64,000 nt of DNA from Larix kaempferi. Taxonomy: Eukaryota > Streptophyta > Pinopsida > Pinales > Pinaceae. Within the stretch, counting starts at the first letter, position 1; each line of letters starts with the position of its first letter. The stretch lies in contig BSBM01000140.1 in assembly GCA_027924585.1 (NCBI GenBank), positions 4,666,001 to 4,730,000 on the forward strand, read 5' to 3'. Positions 42,031 through 53,177 of this stretch are shown one piece after another. Under the pieces are notes generated by a model. It was given only the letters and a program-made list of their open reading frames with translations, did not search any database and was not told the origin of the DNA. A program made the position numbers and the translations under genes.

Positions 42031-44615
42031 ACATCTTCAACCCTGATTTTTCTACGTTCACTTATCTAATGACACAGCTTACGATTTGTCCAAGGGTATA
42101 TGTTTGATGGGCAACCGTATTTATCAAATATTTGTTTCTTTTATCAAAGTTTTTTCATTTCATACATAAAACACACTACGTACGCCTGCAATTACGAGAG
42201 GTTTATATCGAGTATATTAACAGGTTGACAATTTACTTTCTTTTTATAAGAATATTCCTTGAAATCATGATAACAATTGGCATGGCAGTATATTAACACG
42301 TTGACAACTTACTTTCTTTTTATAAGAATACTCCTTGAAGTCATGATAATAATTGATTGATTATATTTAATTAGTTAATAAAGTGTTAAAAATTAATTAC
42401 TGATAAATGTTAGGATAAATTTTATTATTTTAAATTAAATATAATAATTATTAATTGAAATCAAGATAATAATTACTAATTAAAATATATAGCAACTTAC
42501 TATTCCTCAATACTTCCAACATTCTTATTCCCAACCAAATGTCAATGGAATTTCTATATTGTTATTGCTTTCAATAGATATAATGGGAACAATCATAAGG
42601 AATACTTGGGATAATCTGAAATTGAACTCAAAATATTTTCACTTTTTCTACCCAATCGCCCCCCCTCTTTGTGGATCAAGGAGAGGCCATCTCACCTTGC
42701 AAGATTAGAGGGGGGTGATGCTCCTTGACCATCCCTCCCCTCTGGTCTCTAACAAAGTGATGGTGTTTTAATTGAGCTTGTTTGAGGAGTTTGGATTTGT
42801 TTTTGCTTAGATCTCTTCCTAGCTGGTTCTCAAAATTGTGTCTTGGGTCTCATAGCCTCTGTGAAACCCTAAAATAGTCTTTTTTTGAAGTGTTTGAGTG
42901 ACTTCGTTTACTTTTAACTCTTCTTCTTTGAGTGTGTTTGATAGATCTTGTATTAGTGCTTGGGTCTCTAATTTGATCCCTTTGGTTTGGTGGTGATATT
43001 GGAGGACTGTTGTAGCCTCTGTTGTTGTTAGTGCTTGGGTCTCTAATTTGATCCCTTTGGTTTGGTGGTGATATTGGAGGACTGTTGTAGCCTCTATTGT
43101 TGTTTCTAAAACTTTGTTTAAGTCAGTACTATAGAAGGGGTATCTTTTTGCTCATTCTCTGTCACACATTGTATGCCAAACATTGGGATGTGGCAATGAG
43201 TTTCAATGGTCTCTACTTGTCCTATAGATCACTATTTTGTCTTTTTGAATTCAAATACTTGAGGATGCTTATTACATGCATATTTGTGTCGCTATATTGT
43301 TTCATAATTAGAAAGAAAAGGAAAAAAAAAGGATTTTTCATTTGCATGTGCATAGCTTCTCATTTACTGTGTTTGATTTCGGTTTGATTGCATTAGAGGA
43401 ACATTTGTGATTGGATTTGTTTTTTCATGTCTGCATATTCTTGTCTTCTTGTTTGATTGAAAAGGAAAGAAACCTCTTCTCTCATATGGATAGAATTTCA
43501 TCGAATGAAAAATGAAGTGCATTATCCTTCTTTCATTTTTTGTTATCTTTTGGGTCTAGAATCTTTCACATCATCGAGTCTCACTCCATATACCTACTTG
43601 TGTAATCAATATCCATAAAAGAAAGCACTTAATCAAAATACATTAGACATTCTTCCTTTTGGTATAGCAAACCAACATTTAGCTTAGGGTGTAGGGCCTT
43701 GGGATAGGATTGGAGAGGACACTCTCCAAGACCATATAAAGAAACTAGAGTCACTAACGAGTGATAATCAATTAGTAAAGATATATGCTTGTTGAAAAAT
43801 CTCATCTAATGCATGATTCAAGCACAAGATAAAGCTAGGTGAATTTGAGAGATATCCCCTCTTGTTGTGCTTAGTGGGTTCTTATGTGTATTGGGGATTG
43901 GTTAGTTGGAAGTCTTCGGGGTGACACCTCCTACCCAGGATTTGGGTCTTTGACATATGTCACACATTCCTTGTCCCCACGTCTGAACTTGACTTATGAC
44001 TATTCCACTTGGTCGTCATTTCGTGAAGTGGTAGGTTTAGTTGCTTTTCCTAGGTATCTGCATAGGTTTAGTTGCTTGTGGCACCTGAGATAAACAATAT
44101 TTTATTTTCTTTCTCTACCTTGTGGGGCACCCTACAGGAACTTGGACCTTGGATTTGAGGGAGTATGAGGGGTTATCGCAACTATATATTGCCTGTTTGC
44201 TGGTGGATTGAAAACCAACTTCAGAAGAGTCATTTGAGCCAACTGGTTTTCCTGTCCATAGCCTAGATTTTTCTAGTGGTATGATGTGTGTTCTCTTGTA
44301 GTTGGCCTTAGGATTGTTGTTTTTGTTTTGTACATTCTAATCACTCACTGTGGACAACTTATTGATTTGTTGATCTTGACATATTAGAGGCCTATCTCCT
44401 ATTGAGTAGGAACCTCCATCTATTTAAAGGAAATTCACCTCTCCAAAAGAGGTAAGAGTCATCGTAAATTTTGAAATTGATATGGTTCATACCACCCATT
44501 TTGACGTTGAAGTTGTGGATGAAGGTGTTGTTACACACTTTAACCCACCTTTAGCCCATCCTTTTTGCCCCATAGTTGAGAAACCTCAATATTTACTTGG
44601 TGAGCCCTTTTCACT
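42031..44615. other. Downstream flank of the RING gene with two tandem duplications
   Basis: AT-rich at first, then T/G-rich. A 60-70-base unit (ATATTAACA-GTTGACAA-TTACTTTC) is duplicated at about 42217 and 42291. A unit of about 74 bases (TTAGTGCTTGGGTCTCTAAT) is repeated at about 42954 and 43028 with one change. ORFs at 43097-43387 and 43884-44093 have no recognisable features. Confidence 0.6.
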
Positions 44616-45610
44616 TGTTGGGCCTGGACCAAGTGGGGTATTTTGAGTAAGAAGTATTTTGGAACTGCGGAGCTGAGCTCAATTCAGCTGAAATAATTTT
44701 GTATAATTTTTTGGGATGCTACGAAGTTGCGTGCAGTGCAGCGTTGGAGGAAGCTATGACGATCAGTACTGTGAGGAGGCAGTGTTGCAAAGTGTCCAGT
44801 CCACGAGATGCCAACAAAGTAGAGTGCTGGACGAAAGATGGCACGTATTCCGGTTAGACCATCAGTGGTCTATTTTTGGTAAAGATGCTCCAAGAGTGCT
44901 AAGCGGTGGGCAGGAGCAAATCGGGAAGAAAGCGACTGGTCACACATGCAAAAGATGCCACTGCTTGAACTAGTCGCACGAGACCATTAGAGGAAGAACA
45001 TCTTGGTGAAAGTGACATGTTGGCATGCAAGCAACAGGAAGGCCGATAGCAACGTGATGCATGTGTGGAAGACCGCCACAATGGAATATTCACTACCAGA
45101 GGCCAGAAGTTCGGTTTTGGGAAAACCGTGACAGTTTTGTAAACCTAAGGGTTTTTGCCTACATATTGTAAAGCCATGACCTACAGGCATGATCTATAAA
45201 TAAGGGAATTTTTGTATGGGAAAGGGTTAACTCTTCAATTTGGTTAAGCTTTGAATATTGTTGCATCTTTTAAGATTAGTGCTATTGTAAAGGCTCTGCA
45301 GCTGTGTGCGTAGAGACCTATCTGAGAAAGAAGAGAGTCTGCAGCTGAGTGCGCAGACCAAGAACTATTGTACCATTCCCAAAGACCAATATAACAATAG
45401 TTCTTGTGGACGTAGCCTCCATCCGGGCAGTGAAACACGTTAAATTTTGTGTAGTGTGATTGTTTCATATTTTTCAACTGTTCATTTGCTTAGTATGGAT
45501 GTTTAATACCACAGTTATTTGTTATGTGATTGCTTTTATATGTATTTTTCGAGGGAATGATGGGATAATATGTTAAGTGATACATGTGTGGGTGAATGTT
45601 AAGTATTCAA
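44616..45610 (+). repeat. Gypsy 5' LTR (right limit uncertain)
   Basis: Left end TGTTGGGCCTGG is fixed by alignment with 55938. The alignment with the 3' LTR runs at least to 45536, where the window ends in the other copy. A TATA box, TATAAATA, lies at 45195. The right end must lie between about 45540 and 45790. A TTCAACA at 45605-45611 is the candidate I use, but no convincing primer site follows. Confidence 0.6.
45195..45202 (+). promoter_or_regulatory. Gypsy LTR TATA box
   Basis: TATAAATA followed by AGGGAATTTTTGTATGGG. The same place in the 3' LTR is TATATAAATA at about 63657. Confidence 0.6.
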
Positions 45611-45789
45611 CACTTCTAAGTCTCTGAGTGCATGAATCTGTTGGATAATCACATAGTTAAGCACTGGATTTGAGTGTAGCATTGGAGCACACAGTATTGT
45701 GTATTCATTCAGTTACATATACCATAACGATAATAACCTAAGTGTTGTCGAATGGATAAAGATTGTTAAGTAAGGTTGATCAGAGTTGA

Positions 45790-46780
45790 TCAAATCCTGA
45801 AGTGGATGCGCAGTCTAGCTGAACCATTGTGAGTGTTGCAAGGTAAGCTGTTGATAGCTTATTGCCGCGATGCAGGAAGTATCCCATACCACGCAGTCTC
45901 TGGATGCGTTGGTTGCGCAAGCGCCTCTGCTTGCCAAAGTATCCGACGTGAAGTAGAGACTTCACGCAGTCTTTTGTCCGCAGCAAGAGAACCGCGCTAC
46001 CCATCTGTCTCTTTGACACTCGCATCACCAAGTTGTGGAAACCTGATTCTGCAACCACCCGCTCAGCTTCACGTCGACTGAGACCTCAGGCTGCTCACAG
46101 CATGTTGCCTTAAGGGCCGTTGAATAGGGTTTTTTTTGGTTCCTTGAACTGCGAAGTACCTGGGTCTACATTGGAAGCCTCGAGATCAGTTACCTAAGCC
46201 AACAAATGGTTATGTTTCAGCGTTAAGACCAGTGATGTGATAGTGTATTTGGAAAGTAATGTGTTACGAAGAATACCAGTTCCCGTTGCGTTCAGACAAT
46301 TGGCATCCTGAAAAGAAAGAGATCTCGTACTGGTGTGATAAGACGGAAAGATCTTTTGCAAAGAAAGAGAATAGACACCCGCGTCTCTCTGATGTAGAGT
46401 GGTTGAACATATATTTGTGGAAAGATATTCACGAGATCTTCTGGGCTTCATTTGGAAACGAACTGCACGAGTGGATATCACGACTAGCAGAGAGGAAAAG
46501 CAGTTTTCAAGGGGGAGTACCTACAGGAATCCAAAGCTCATTGCGGAGCTCAAAGCAATAGATAACCCATTATCGCGAGCAGTCGACTTCTGGGTTGATA
46601 GCATACTTGAAGGATTTGTAACAGAATTTGCTGTAGACACACTGAAATCCTCCGGCCAAGCTGAATCATACTTTTTTGAAGGATTCAGAGGTAAGTACCT
46701 GAAGAATCTTAGTCTATACATTAAAATGCTTTTAGCTGAGAAATGCATTTTAAGAATGTAGTAATAATTTTGAATCTGTC
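45790..46780 (+). other. Gypsy 5' leader with broken upstream frames
   Basis: Between the LTR and Gag lies about 1 kb with fragmentary frames. One segment reads MQEVSHTTQSLDALVAQAPL before a stop (from about 45860). A second (46259-46561) includes RHPRLSDVEWLNIYLWKDI. A third, in another frame (46399-46761), includes NPLSRAVDFWVDSILEGF. They could be decayed pieces of an extra upstream ORF, since the composition is protein-like. No family recognised. Confidence 0.4.
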
Positions 46781-48952
46781 ATGGTAGAAAGTATATATAG
46801 TGATTCTGATGAAGAAACCCATAATCTGAGAAGTGGAAAGAGATATAAGTTTAATAAAGAAAAGAATCCTGGAAGACTTGGACTCTGCGTGAATACAGAA
46901 ATCCCATGTGACCTTACCATTCAGACCATGCCATAATCAGCCACCATCCACCCTATTACACCTCAGAACCCGCTGGTTACAAATACTGCACCTACCCTAT
47001 CTCAGAACCCACCTACTGCGAGCGTCGCGCAGCCCGTTTCACAGAACATCAATACTGGTAACACCACATGAGCAGGTACTTAGACCATTCCAAATCAGAC
47101 TATTCCAGTTCAGAATATCCAACCTCATAATATTCTGCAGAGTAATATCCCTAGCACTCTTCCGAGTACCACCTTTACTTTTTCTGCTTAGAACCCCACG
47201 CAGAATCCTAGCACTACTCAGGGTGCTACACAACAAGGAAGGAGAATGACAGATAACAACATAAAACTATCGATATTCAAAGGAACGGGTATAGAAGACC
47301 CTGATTAGCACTGGTTTCTATGTGAAGCAATATGGAGTGTAAAGCAAGTTCAGGATGATGCTGTGAAGAGAGTGCAGCTCATCACTACTTTCAGAGACAG
47401 ATCCTGGCATTCGTTTATGAAATATTCTGAAGCACAATCGAGAACCCTAACAGAAATCAAGGCTACACTCATAGCAGAGTTTAAGAAACCGAAATTTGAG
47501 TAGCAGTGCATAACATAGTTAAAAGAAATTAAGCAGAAACCTACCGAAACAGTCTGGGAATTTGACCAAAAATTTAAGACATTATTGGACCAAGTGAACT
47601 TTGTTATCGCTCCGCAACAGTATCAGGAATGGTTCATCACTGCATTGTTTCCCCACATCAGAAAACCATTGATGCAACAGAAGGTTGCATTGTAGGAAGA
47701 GGCCTTGGAGATCGTGATGAAGCTAGAGGCTTCGCCAATCGGTGAGACTAGCTCGGGCATGTCTTAGATCCAGAACCAGTTGACCACCTTGACATTAGAC
47801 TTACAAGGTATGAAGAATGGAAAGGAACAAAGATATGAACAAAGGCATGAGGTCTGGTGTACAGGATGTAAGGGAGAAGGCCACACCAGAGAACATTGCC
47901 CCTTATTTCAAGATTATCTCAATAGTGGTGTGCCGAGCCCAATGAATCAAAACTAGGCACCGTGGTGTGAAATTTGTAGATCCAGAGGACACCAACCTGA
48001 GGACTATTATCTAATACAGAAATACGTAAAGACACCAAAAAACTTATATTGCAATTTCGGTAAATCAGTTGGACATGATGAATCCAACTGTCGTGCATAT
48101 GAGCTTATGAACGAAAGGAAGCGAGACATGGAAGTGATGCGAGGTGTTGGAATGTACCGCGTCCAAGAAGAAAATCAGGACAAACAAAAGAATGCCCACT
48201 ATGATCAGGGTGGATATAGAGGCCATGGTGGTGGATACCTCAGGAGAGGAAGAAATGTCAGCCCCGTCCAAGGAGGAGGCTGCGGCAAGGTAATTTGCTA
48301 TAATTGTGGCCAGCCAGGTGATGTATCTAGAGATTGTACCAACCCACGCACTATGTGTAGTTACTGTAAATCATTTAAGCATGTTATTGAAGACTGCCCC
48401 GTACTAGAAGTAGAAATGAAGAAACGAAGAAGGACAGAACCGTCGAACCCCAACATTCAGTTAATCGCAACAGAGAGAAGAACTGCGGATCTGAGTATAA
48501 ATGTGGTAATGTGCAGTGGCGCTAACACAGGAAGAGATAGAGGCACAGAAGCTTCGACTTTGGGAATGCGCGATCCTCAACACACTCCTAGTGAAGTAAT
48601 ATGGATTAGAAAAGATCCTGGGAGAACACCTGGTTTGGACTTACAGAAGAATAAGGGGGCATTCGAACAAGCGCGGGACATGTTCAAAACACCGCCACCT
48701 ACCTCGCCGAGAATCGTGTTGCATAGTGAAGTACCGAAAATAGATGATATGCCAGCGGCATATGGTCACACGAGCATTCCAACAGATACATGTGCCTTTG
48801 TTGCGCAGTTCCTACGGAACTACATGAAGTTATTGAAGAGCGCAGATGCTATTGTCAAATTTAAAAAACTACTCAGTCAATATGAACCATGTAGTGAGAA
48901 GGGGGCTGCCCATGGCGCAGTCCATAACATTAGGAGTCCCAAAAGAACATGA
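46781..48952 (+). pseudogene. Gypsy Gag with five zinc-knuckle-like motifs
   Basis: The frame starts at ATG 46781, with an acidic start then HNLRSGKRY. A Pro/Gln/Thr/Asn-rich region follows (to about 47245), then the gag core (IFKGTGIEDPD, HWFLCEAIWSVKQVQDD, TEIKATLIAEFKKP, TETVWEFDQKFKTLLDQV). Five knuckle-like motifs occur: CTGCKGEGHTREHC (47858), CEICRSRGHQPEDY (last Cys is Tyr), CNFGKSVGHDESNC (second Cys is Gly), CYNCGQPGDVSRDC (His is Asp, 48296) and CSYCKSFKHVIEDC (about 48356). About ten stop codons interrupt it. The stretch 48107-48952 is open for 281 codons. Its role would be RNA packaging. Confidence 0.85.
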
Positions 48953-49340
48953 AGGGAAATAAGGTTCACTGCACAGATTGGGGACTATGAGATGGATGAC
49001 ATCATTCTTGATCTTGGATCCGAAGTAAATGTCTTGACCAGGAAAACATGGTAGCAGATGGGAAAACCAAAGTTATAGTGGTCACCTATACAGTTAAGAA
49101 TGGCCAACCAAGGAATAGTTATACGTTTGGGGAGGTTACCCAACACCGTTGTTGACATTGATGGAGTGTGAAGCTATGTAGATTTTTGAGTGAGTGAAAT
49201 TGTGGATGACAGTCATCCTTATCCAGCGATGTTGGGTATCTATTGGGAAATGACTAACTGCACCATTATAAATTTTAAGACCATGAAAATGATGATTGAA
49301 GGAAATGATATCAGGGTCATCGCGCCATTGGACCCCTCGT
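48953..49340 (+). pseudogene. Gypsy aspartic protease remnant
   Basis: In the same frame as Gag. The active-site motif appears as DDIILDLGSEVNVL near 48991, the D-L-G-S form common in plant gypsy proteases. Further on, HPYPAMLGIYWE resembles the flap-distal LG-x-W region. Stops follow at TRKTW and several other places. Confidence 0.75.
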
Positions 49341-50440
49341 AGGGTGAACGGTATGTTGAACCGATTCAGGAGGAATACAGAGCCCAAGACTTGGACCGTA
49401 TTTACAAGATGACAACGAATGCTATTGACTATACTAATCTAGCTGCAAATGGAACCCTCAGCTGGCGTTGTGACAGTTCTTGCATCTAAGACCTTGACGC
49501 AGGACTGGAAAACTGGCAAAGAAGATTGCATGAAGTATTTTCTAGGAGATGCGCGATGATCATGAAGTCACTCCGCTATATTGGTAAAAAGGTAACTCCG
49601 ATCCCTACCTATGATGGTTTATCTAATGTTTATTGCTTTATCAAGGAATATAATACAGCAGTTGCAGATGAGTACCACGTATCAGCATTAGACATGGCAC
49701 TGCGCGAGACACCTACCAGATGGTGGTCTGCGCATAAGCAGACACTAACAGCATGGGATCAGTGTAGAATTTAGACGCAAATCAGGTTTGCTGACAAGGT
49801 TACACTACCTTTTGACAAATATAATTCATAAGCAGATCCACGGGATCATATTGAAGCCTGTTCACAAGCTTGGGTAGAAAGGCCACATATAGAATGGGTG
49901 CATTTGTTTGTGCATATGCTGGAAGAACCAATTCCAAAGAAGTGGTACCTAGACACAGAGTTGCGCAGGGGCACAACGGAATGGTCTTCCCTAACCGTGA
50001 GTTTTCAGACAGATTTCAGTTTCGAAGATGAACATCCGAGTATCAATGATGCGCTGTAGGCTATTAAGGAAAGAATATTCAGCCCAGACTGTACACAAGG
50101 AAACATGACTCTAGAAGAATTATTTGGGGTAGTCAACGTACCTGCATGCCTGCAACTAGAATGGGAGGAGAAATTAGAGCATGCTCTTGATTGTTATAAC
50201 CTTGCTGAAGAATCTGAGGATAAAGCAAACAGTGATGAGGAGGACCCGCGCAACATAAAGATACCCGAATTAGAGGGGGCACGCGAGGTGGAAGTACCTC
50301 CACTGGAAATTCTAGATATGAGTGGACCTGTGAAAACAAGGGAACTGAACATTGGCACCAGCGAAGAGCCAAAGTTCGTAGCTATCGGAGACTATTGGGA
50401 TGAAGACACAGTCAAGGAGGTTGTGGGCATACTATAGGAA
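49341..50440 (+). pseudogene. Gag-like insert between protease and reverse transcriptase
   Basis: Same frame as Gag and protease. It contains PIPTYDGLSNVYCFIKEYN, DEYHVSALDMALRETP and TRWWSAHKQTLTAW. This is the layout of a retrotransposon gag core (F-I-x-E-Y, A-L-x-x-T-P-x-R-W-W), quite apart from the true Gag at 46781. Residues after 50105 (110 codons, acidic) link to the reverse transcriptase. Stops occur near 49486, 49772 and elsewhere. Similar blocks are, to my recollection, known in some large plant gypsy elements, so its presence may be lineage-typical. Confidence 0.6.
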
Positions 50441-51110
50441 TACCGAGAATTATTCCTGACCAAGTTCATAGAGCTGAAAGGTATCTTGGGAGACTTAGGA
50501 GTGATGAAAATTCCTCTTAATCCTGGTGTGAATCCTGTGGAGCAAAGACCATATAGACTAAACCCGCGGTACAAAGAACAAGTTAAGGCATAACTCGATA
50601 AGATGCTCAATGCATGGAACATCTAGCCGGTTGAAGAATCTGAGTGGATAAGCCCGATGGTTATCCAGGATAAGAAAACAAAGGGTGAAACAGGATCTGT
50701 GTGGATCTCAGAAAGCTGAATGACGCTTCGATGCAGGACCCATTTCCTACCCCTTTCACAGATGAAGTGCTTGATAATGTTGGAGGGAATGAGGCATATT
50801 CTTTTACTGATGGATTCTATGGATACCATCAGATCAGGATTGATCTCGCAGATAGGCACAAGACTACTTTTGCTATAGAATGGGGGTCGTTCCAGTACAC
50901 AGTGATTCCTTTCGGTCTAAAGAACGCACATGCCATAGTTTCTAGAGTGGTAGTCGCAGCATTTAACTCTTTTATACATAAGTTTTTAGATGTTTATTTT
51001 GATGATTGGACTATTTTCGGCTTACTAAAGAACCATGCTGCGAACATTAGGATGATGCTGGAAAAATGCAGATAGCATCAAATTTCATTAAATCTGAAGT
51101 AGTGTGTTTT
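50441..51110 (+). pseudogene. Gypsy reverse transcriptase
   Basis: Reads NPGVNPVEQRPYRLNPRYKE, then PVEESEWISPMVIQDKKTKG, a frameshift near 50690, VDLRKLNDASMQDPFPTPFT, SFTDGFYGYHQIRID, TVIPFGLKNA and DVYFDDWTIFGLL. Catalytic Asp residues are present in FTDG and YFDD (family usually YMDD). Two stops lie between 50590 and 50630. The frame moves from frame 2 to frame 1 at the frameshift. Confidence 0.92.
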
Positions 51111-52069
51111 ATGTGTTCCCTATGGAGTTTTGTTGGGACACATTGTGTGCAAACAGGGCTTGATGGTTGATCTTGCGAAGATCATAGTCATTGTACACTT
51201 ACCCACACCAAATTCAATCAAGTAGTTGCGCGCTACATTGGGGCATACTAGCTATTACAGGAAGTTCATAAAGGGGTATGCGTAGATAACCGTAGCCATG
51301 GAGAAGCTGCTAAAGAAAGATGCGACACTCATATGGAACGAAGAATACGAACGAGGCTTTGACACATTGAAAGAGAATATGGTCACTACGTCGATCCTAG
51401 TTTTTCCAGACTGGGAGAAGCCATTTCACGTCCATGTTGATGCTTCATGTATAGCATTAGGTGTTTTTCTTTCTCAGCCAAGAGATGGAGGTATTGATCA
51501 TCCCATTTCATTTTCCAACAAAAAGTTATCCTCTGCAGAGAAGAATTATACCACTACTGAGAGAGAAGGACTCACGATGCTATATGCATTGCATAAGTTC
51601 AGACATTACTTACTTGGTGCGCACTTCTCTATGTTCACTAACCATTATGATTTGAAATACCTGGTCAATAAGACAGTGTTAGGGGGGGCGAATATGCAGA
51701 TTGTTACTACTCTTTCAAGAGTACGATTTTGAAATTGTTGTTAAGCTAGGTAGGTTGAATTCAGGACCTGATCATTTGTCAAGGATTGAGTTAGGAGAGG
51801 AACCTACAAACCTGGACAATAATCTGCCTAATGCGCAGTTGTTTGCTATACAGGTTGCCGATGATTATTATAAGGACATCATTGACTTTTTGACTACTGG
51901 GTTCGCACCCACAGAGTTCACTACACAGCAAAAGAAGCAGCTGGTAGTGCAAGCCACAGACTTCACCATTATTGCAAGCCAGCTATATAAGTTGGGACCT
52001 GATGAGGTACTGCGCAGATGTGTATTAGATCATGAGAAACCATTCATATTGGATGATGCACATTCATGA
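51111..52069 (+). pseudogene. Gypsy RNase H and connection
   Basis: After a link with LGHTSYYRKFIKGYA, the RNase H reads FHVHVDASCIALGVFLSQ, SAEKNYTTTEREGLTMLYAL, HYLLGAHFSMFTNHYDLKYL and DFEIVVKLGRLNSGPDHLSR. The catalytic D (VDAS) and E (TERE) are kept. The third, normally D in F-T-D-H, is Asn. A run of seven G at about 51681 gives a +1 shift that undoes the earlier frameshift, since the reading continues in frame 2 from 51701. The final part (to 52069) is the linker before integrase. Confidence 0.88.
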
Positions 52070-53137
52070 GTCACAAGAGGCCACTACATAGAGAGAGATA
52101 CTGCACAGAAGATATTGCGCACAGGTCTATGGTGGCCTACAATCCATAAAGATGCGAAGGAACATTGCTAGAGCTACGATGTGTGTCGGAGGACTGGAAA
52201 GCCATCGCGAAGAGATGAAATTCCATTAAATATGTAGTTGACATTGTAGGCCTTTGAAAAATGGCCCATTGATTTTGTGGAACCTATAAACCCACCAGGA
52301 CAAAGAACTGGTGCAAGGTACATTATTACTGCAACTGATTACCTCACCAGATGGGAAGAAGCGAAACCAATGAAAGATTGTAGCACAGCTACAACTGCCA
52401 AGTTCATTTTTTAAAATATCCTTACAAGGTTCAAATGCCCGAAGATTTTGATGAGTGATCAAGGCACTCATTTTCTAAATAAAACCATCAAATCCTTAAC
52501 TGAAGAGTTCCATATTCATCATCAGCGCAGCATGCCTTATCTTCCACAGGCGAATGAAACTTTTGAAGTATTCAACAAAGTACTGGAGAATGCACTAACC
52601 AAGATATGCAACGTCAATCAGGACGATTGGTACCTGCGCATTCCCTCTGTATTATGGGCATACATGACTACCTATAAGAAATTAACAAGCCATAGACCTT
52701 TCAGATTGAATTATGGGAAAGAGGCAATAATTCCCATGGAATACATCATTCCCATTTTGAGAATAGATGCATTTACAGACATGGCAGACCGAGCGCTAGA
52801 AGAAAGGCTCCTACACTTGGTTGGGCTGGAGGAAGATTGCTTCGTCCCAGGATTCCACCAATAAGTACAGAAAGAGTGTTAAAAAGCATGCCATGATCGC
52901 TACATCAAGAACAAGTATTTCCAGGTAGGTGATTTAGTCGTCTTGTATGATAGCAAATTCATGAAATTTCCTGGAAATTTTAAGATGCATTGGCTTGGCC
53001 TGTATACTGTAATGCATGTTACTAATGGTGGTGCGGTCTAGTTAGCTACCTTAGCCAGAGATACTTTGTCAAGTTTGATAAATGGAATCAGATTAAAGCT
53101 TTCCCACGATAGTCCTCCTTCGCAGAATCCTATATGA
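52070..53137 (+). pseudogene. Gypsy integrase
   Basis: The HHCC zinc region starts near 52078 (GHYIERDTAQKIL, GLWWPTIHKDA, VCRRTGKPS). The core holds D in [15 protein letters not shown] in LMSDQGTHF and E in ANETFEVFNKVLENAL. YHPQANGT of the family is here YLPQANET. The C-terminal part (VGDLVVLYDSKFM, WLGLYTVMHV) is present. Stops occur near 52168, 52237, 52411 and 52862, and the terminator is TGA 53135. No chromodomain is visible. Confidence 0.88.
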
Positions 53138-53177
53138 TCAAGGGAAATGTACCTAAGATAAAGGTAAGACTCCAGTG

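Noticed and set aside
43097-44093. Small ORFs of 96 and 69 codons downstream of the RING gene
   Set aside because: Hydrophobic or low-information peptides in T-rich DNA, with no supporting signals.
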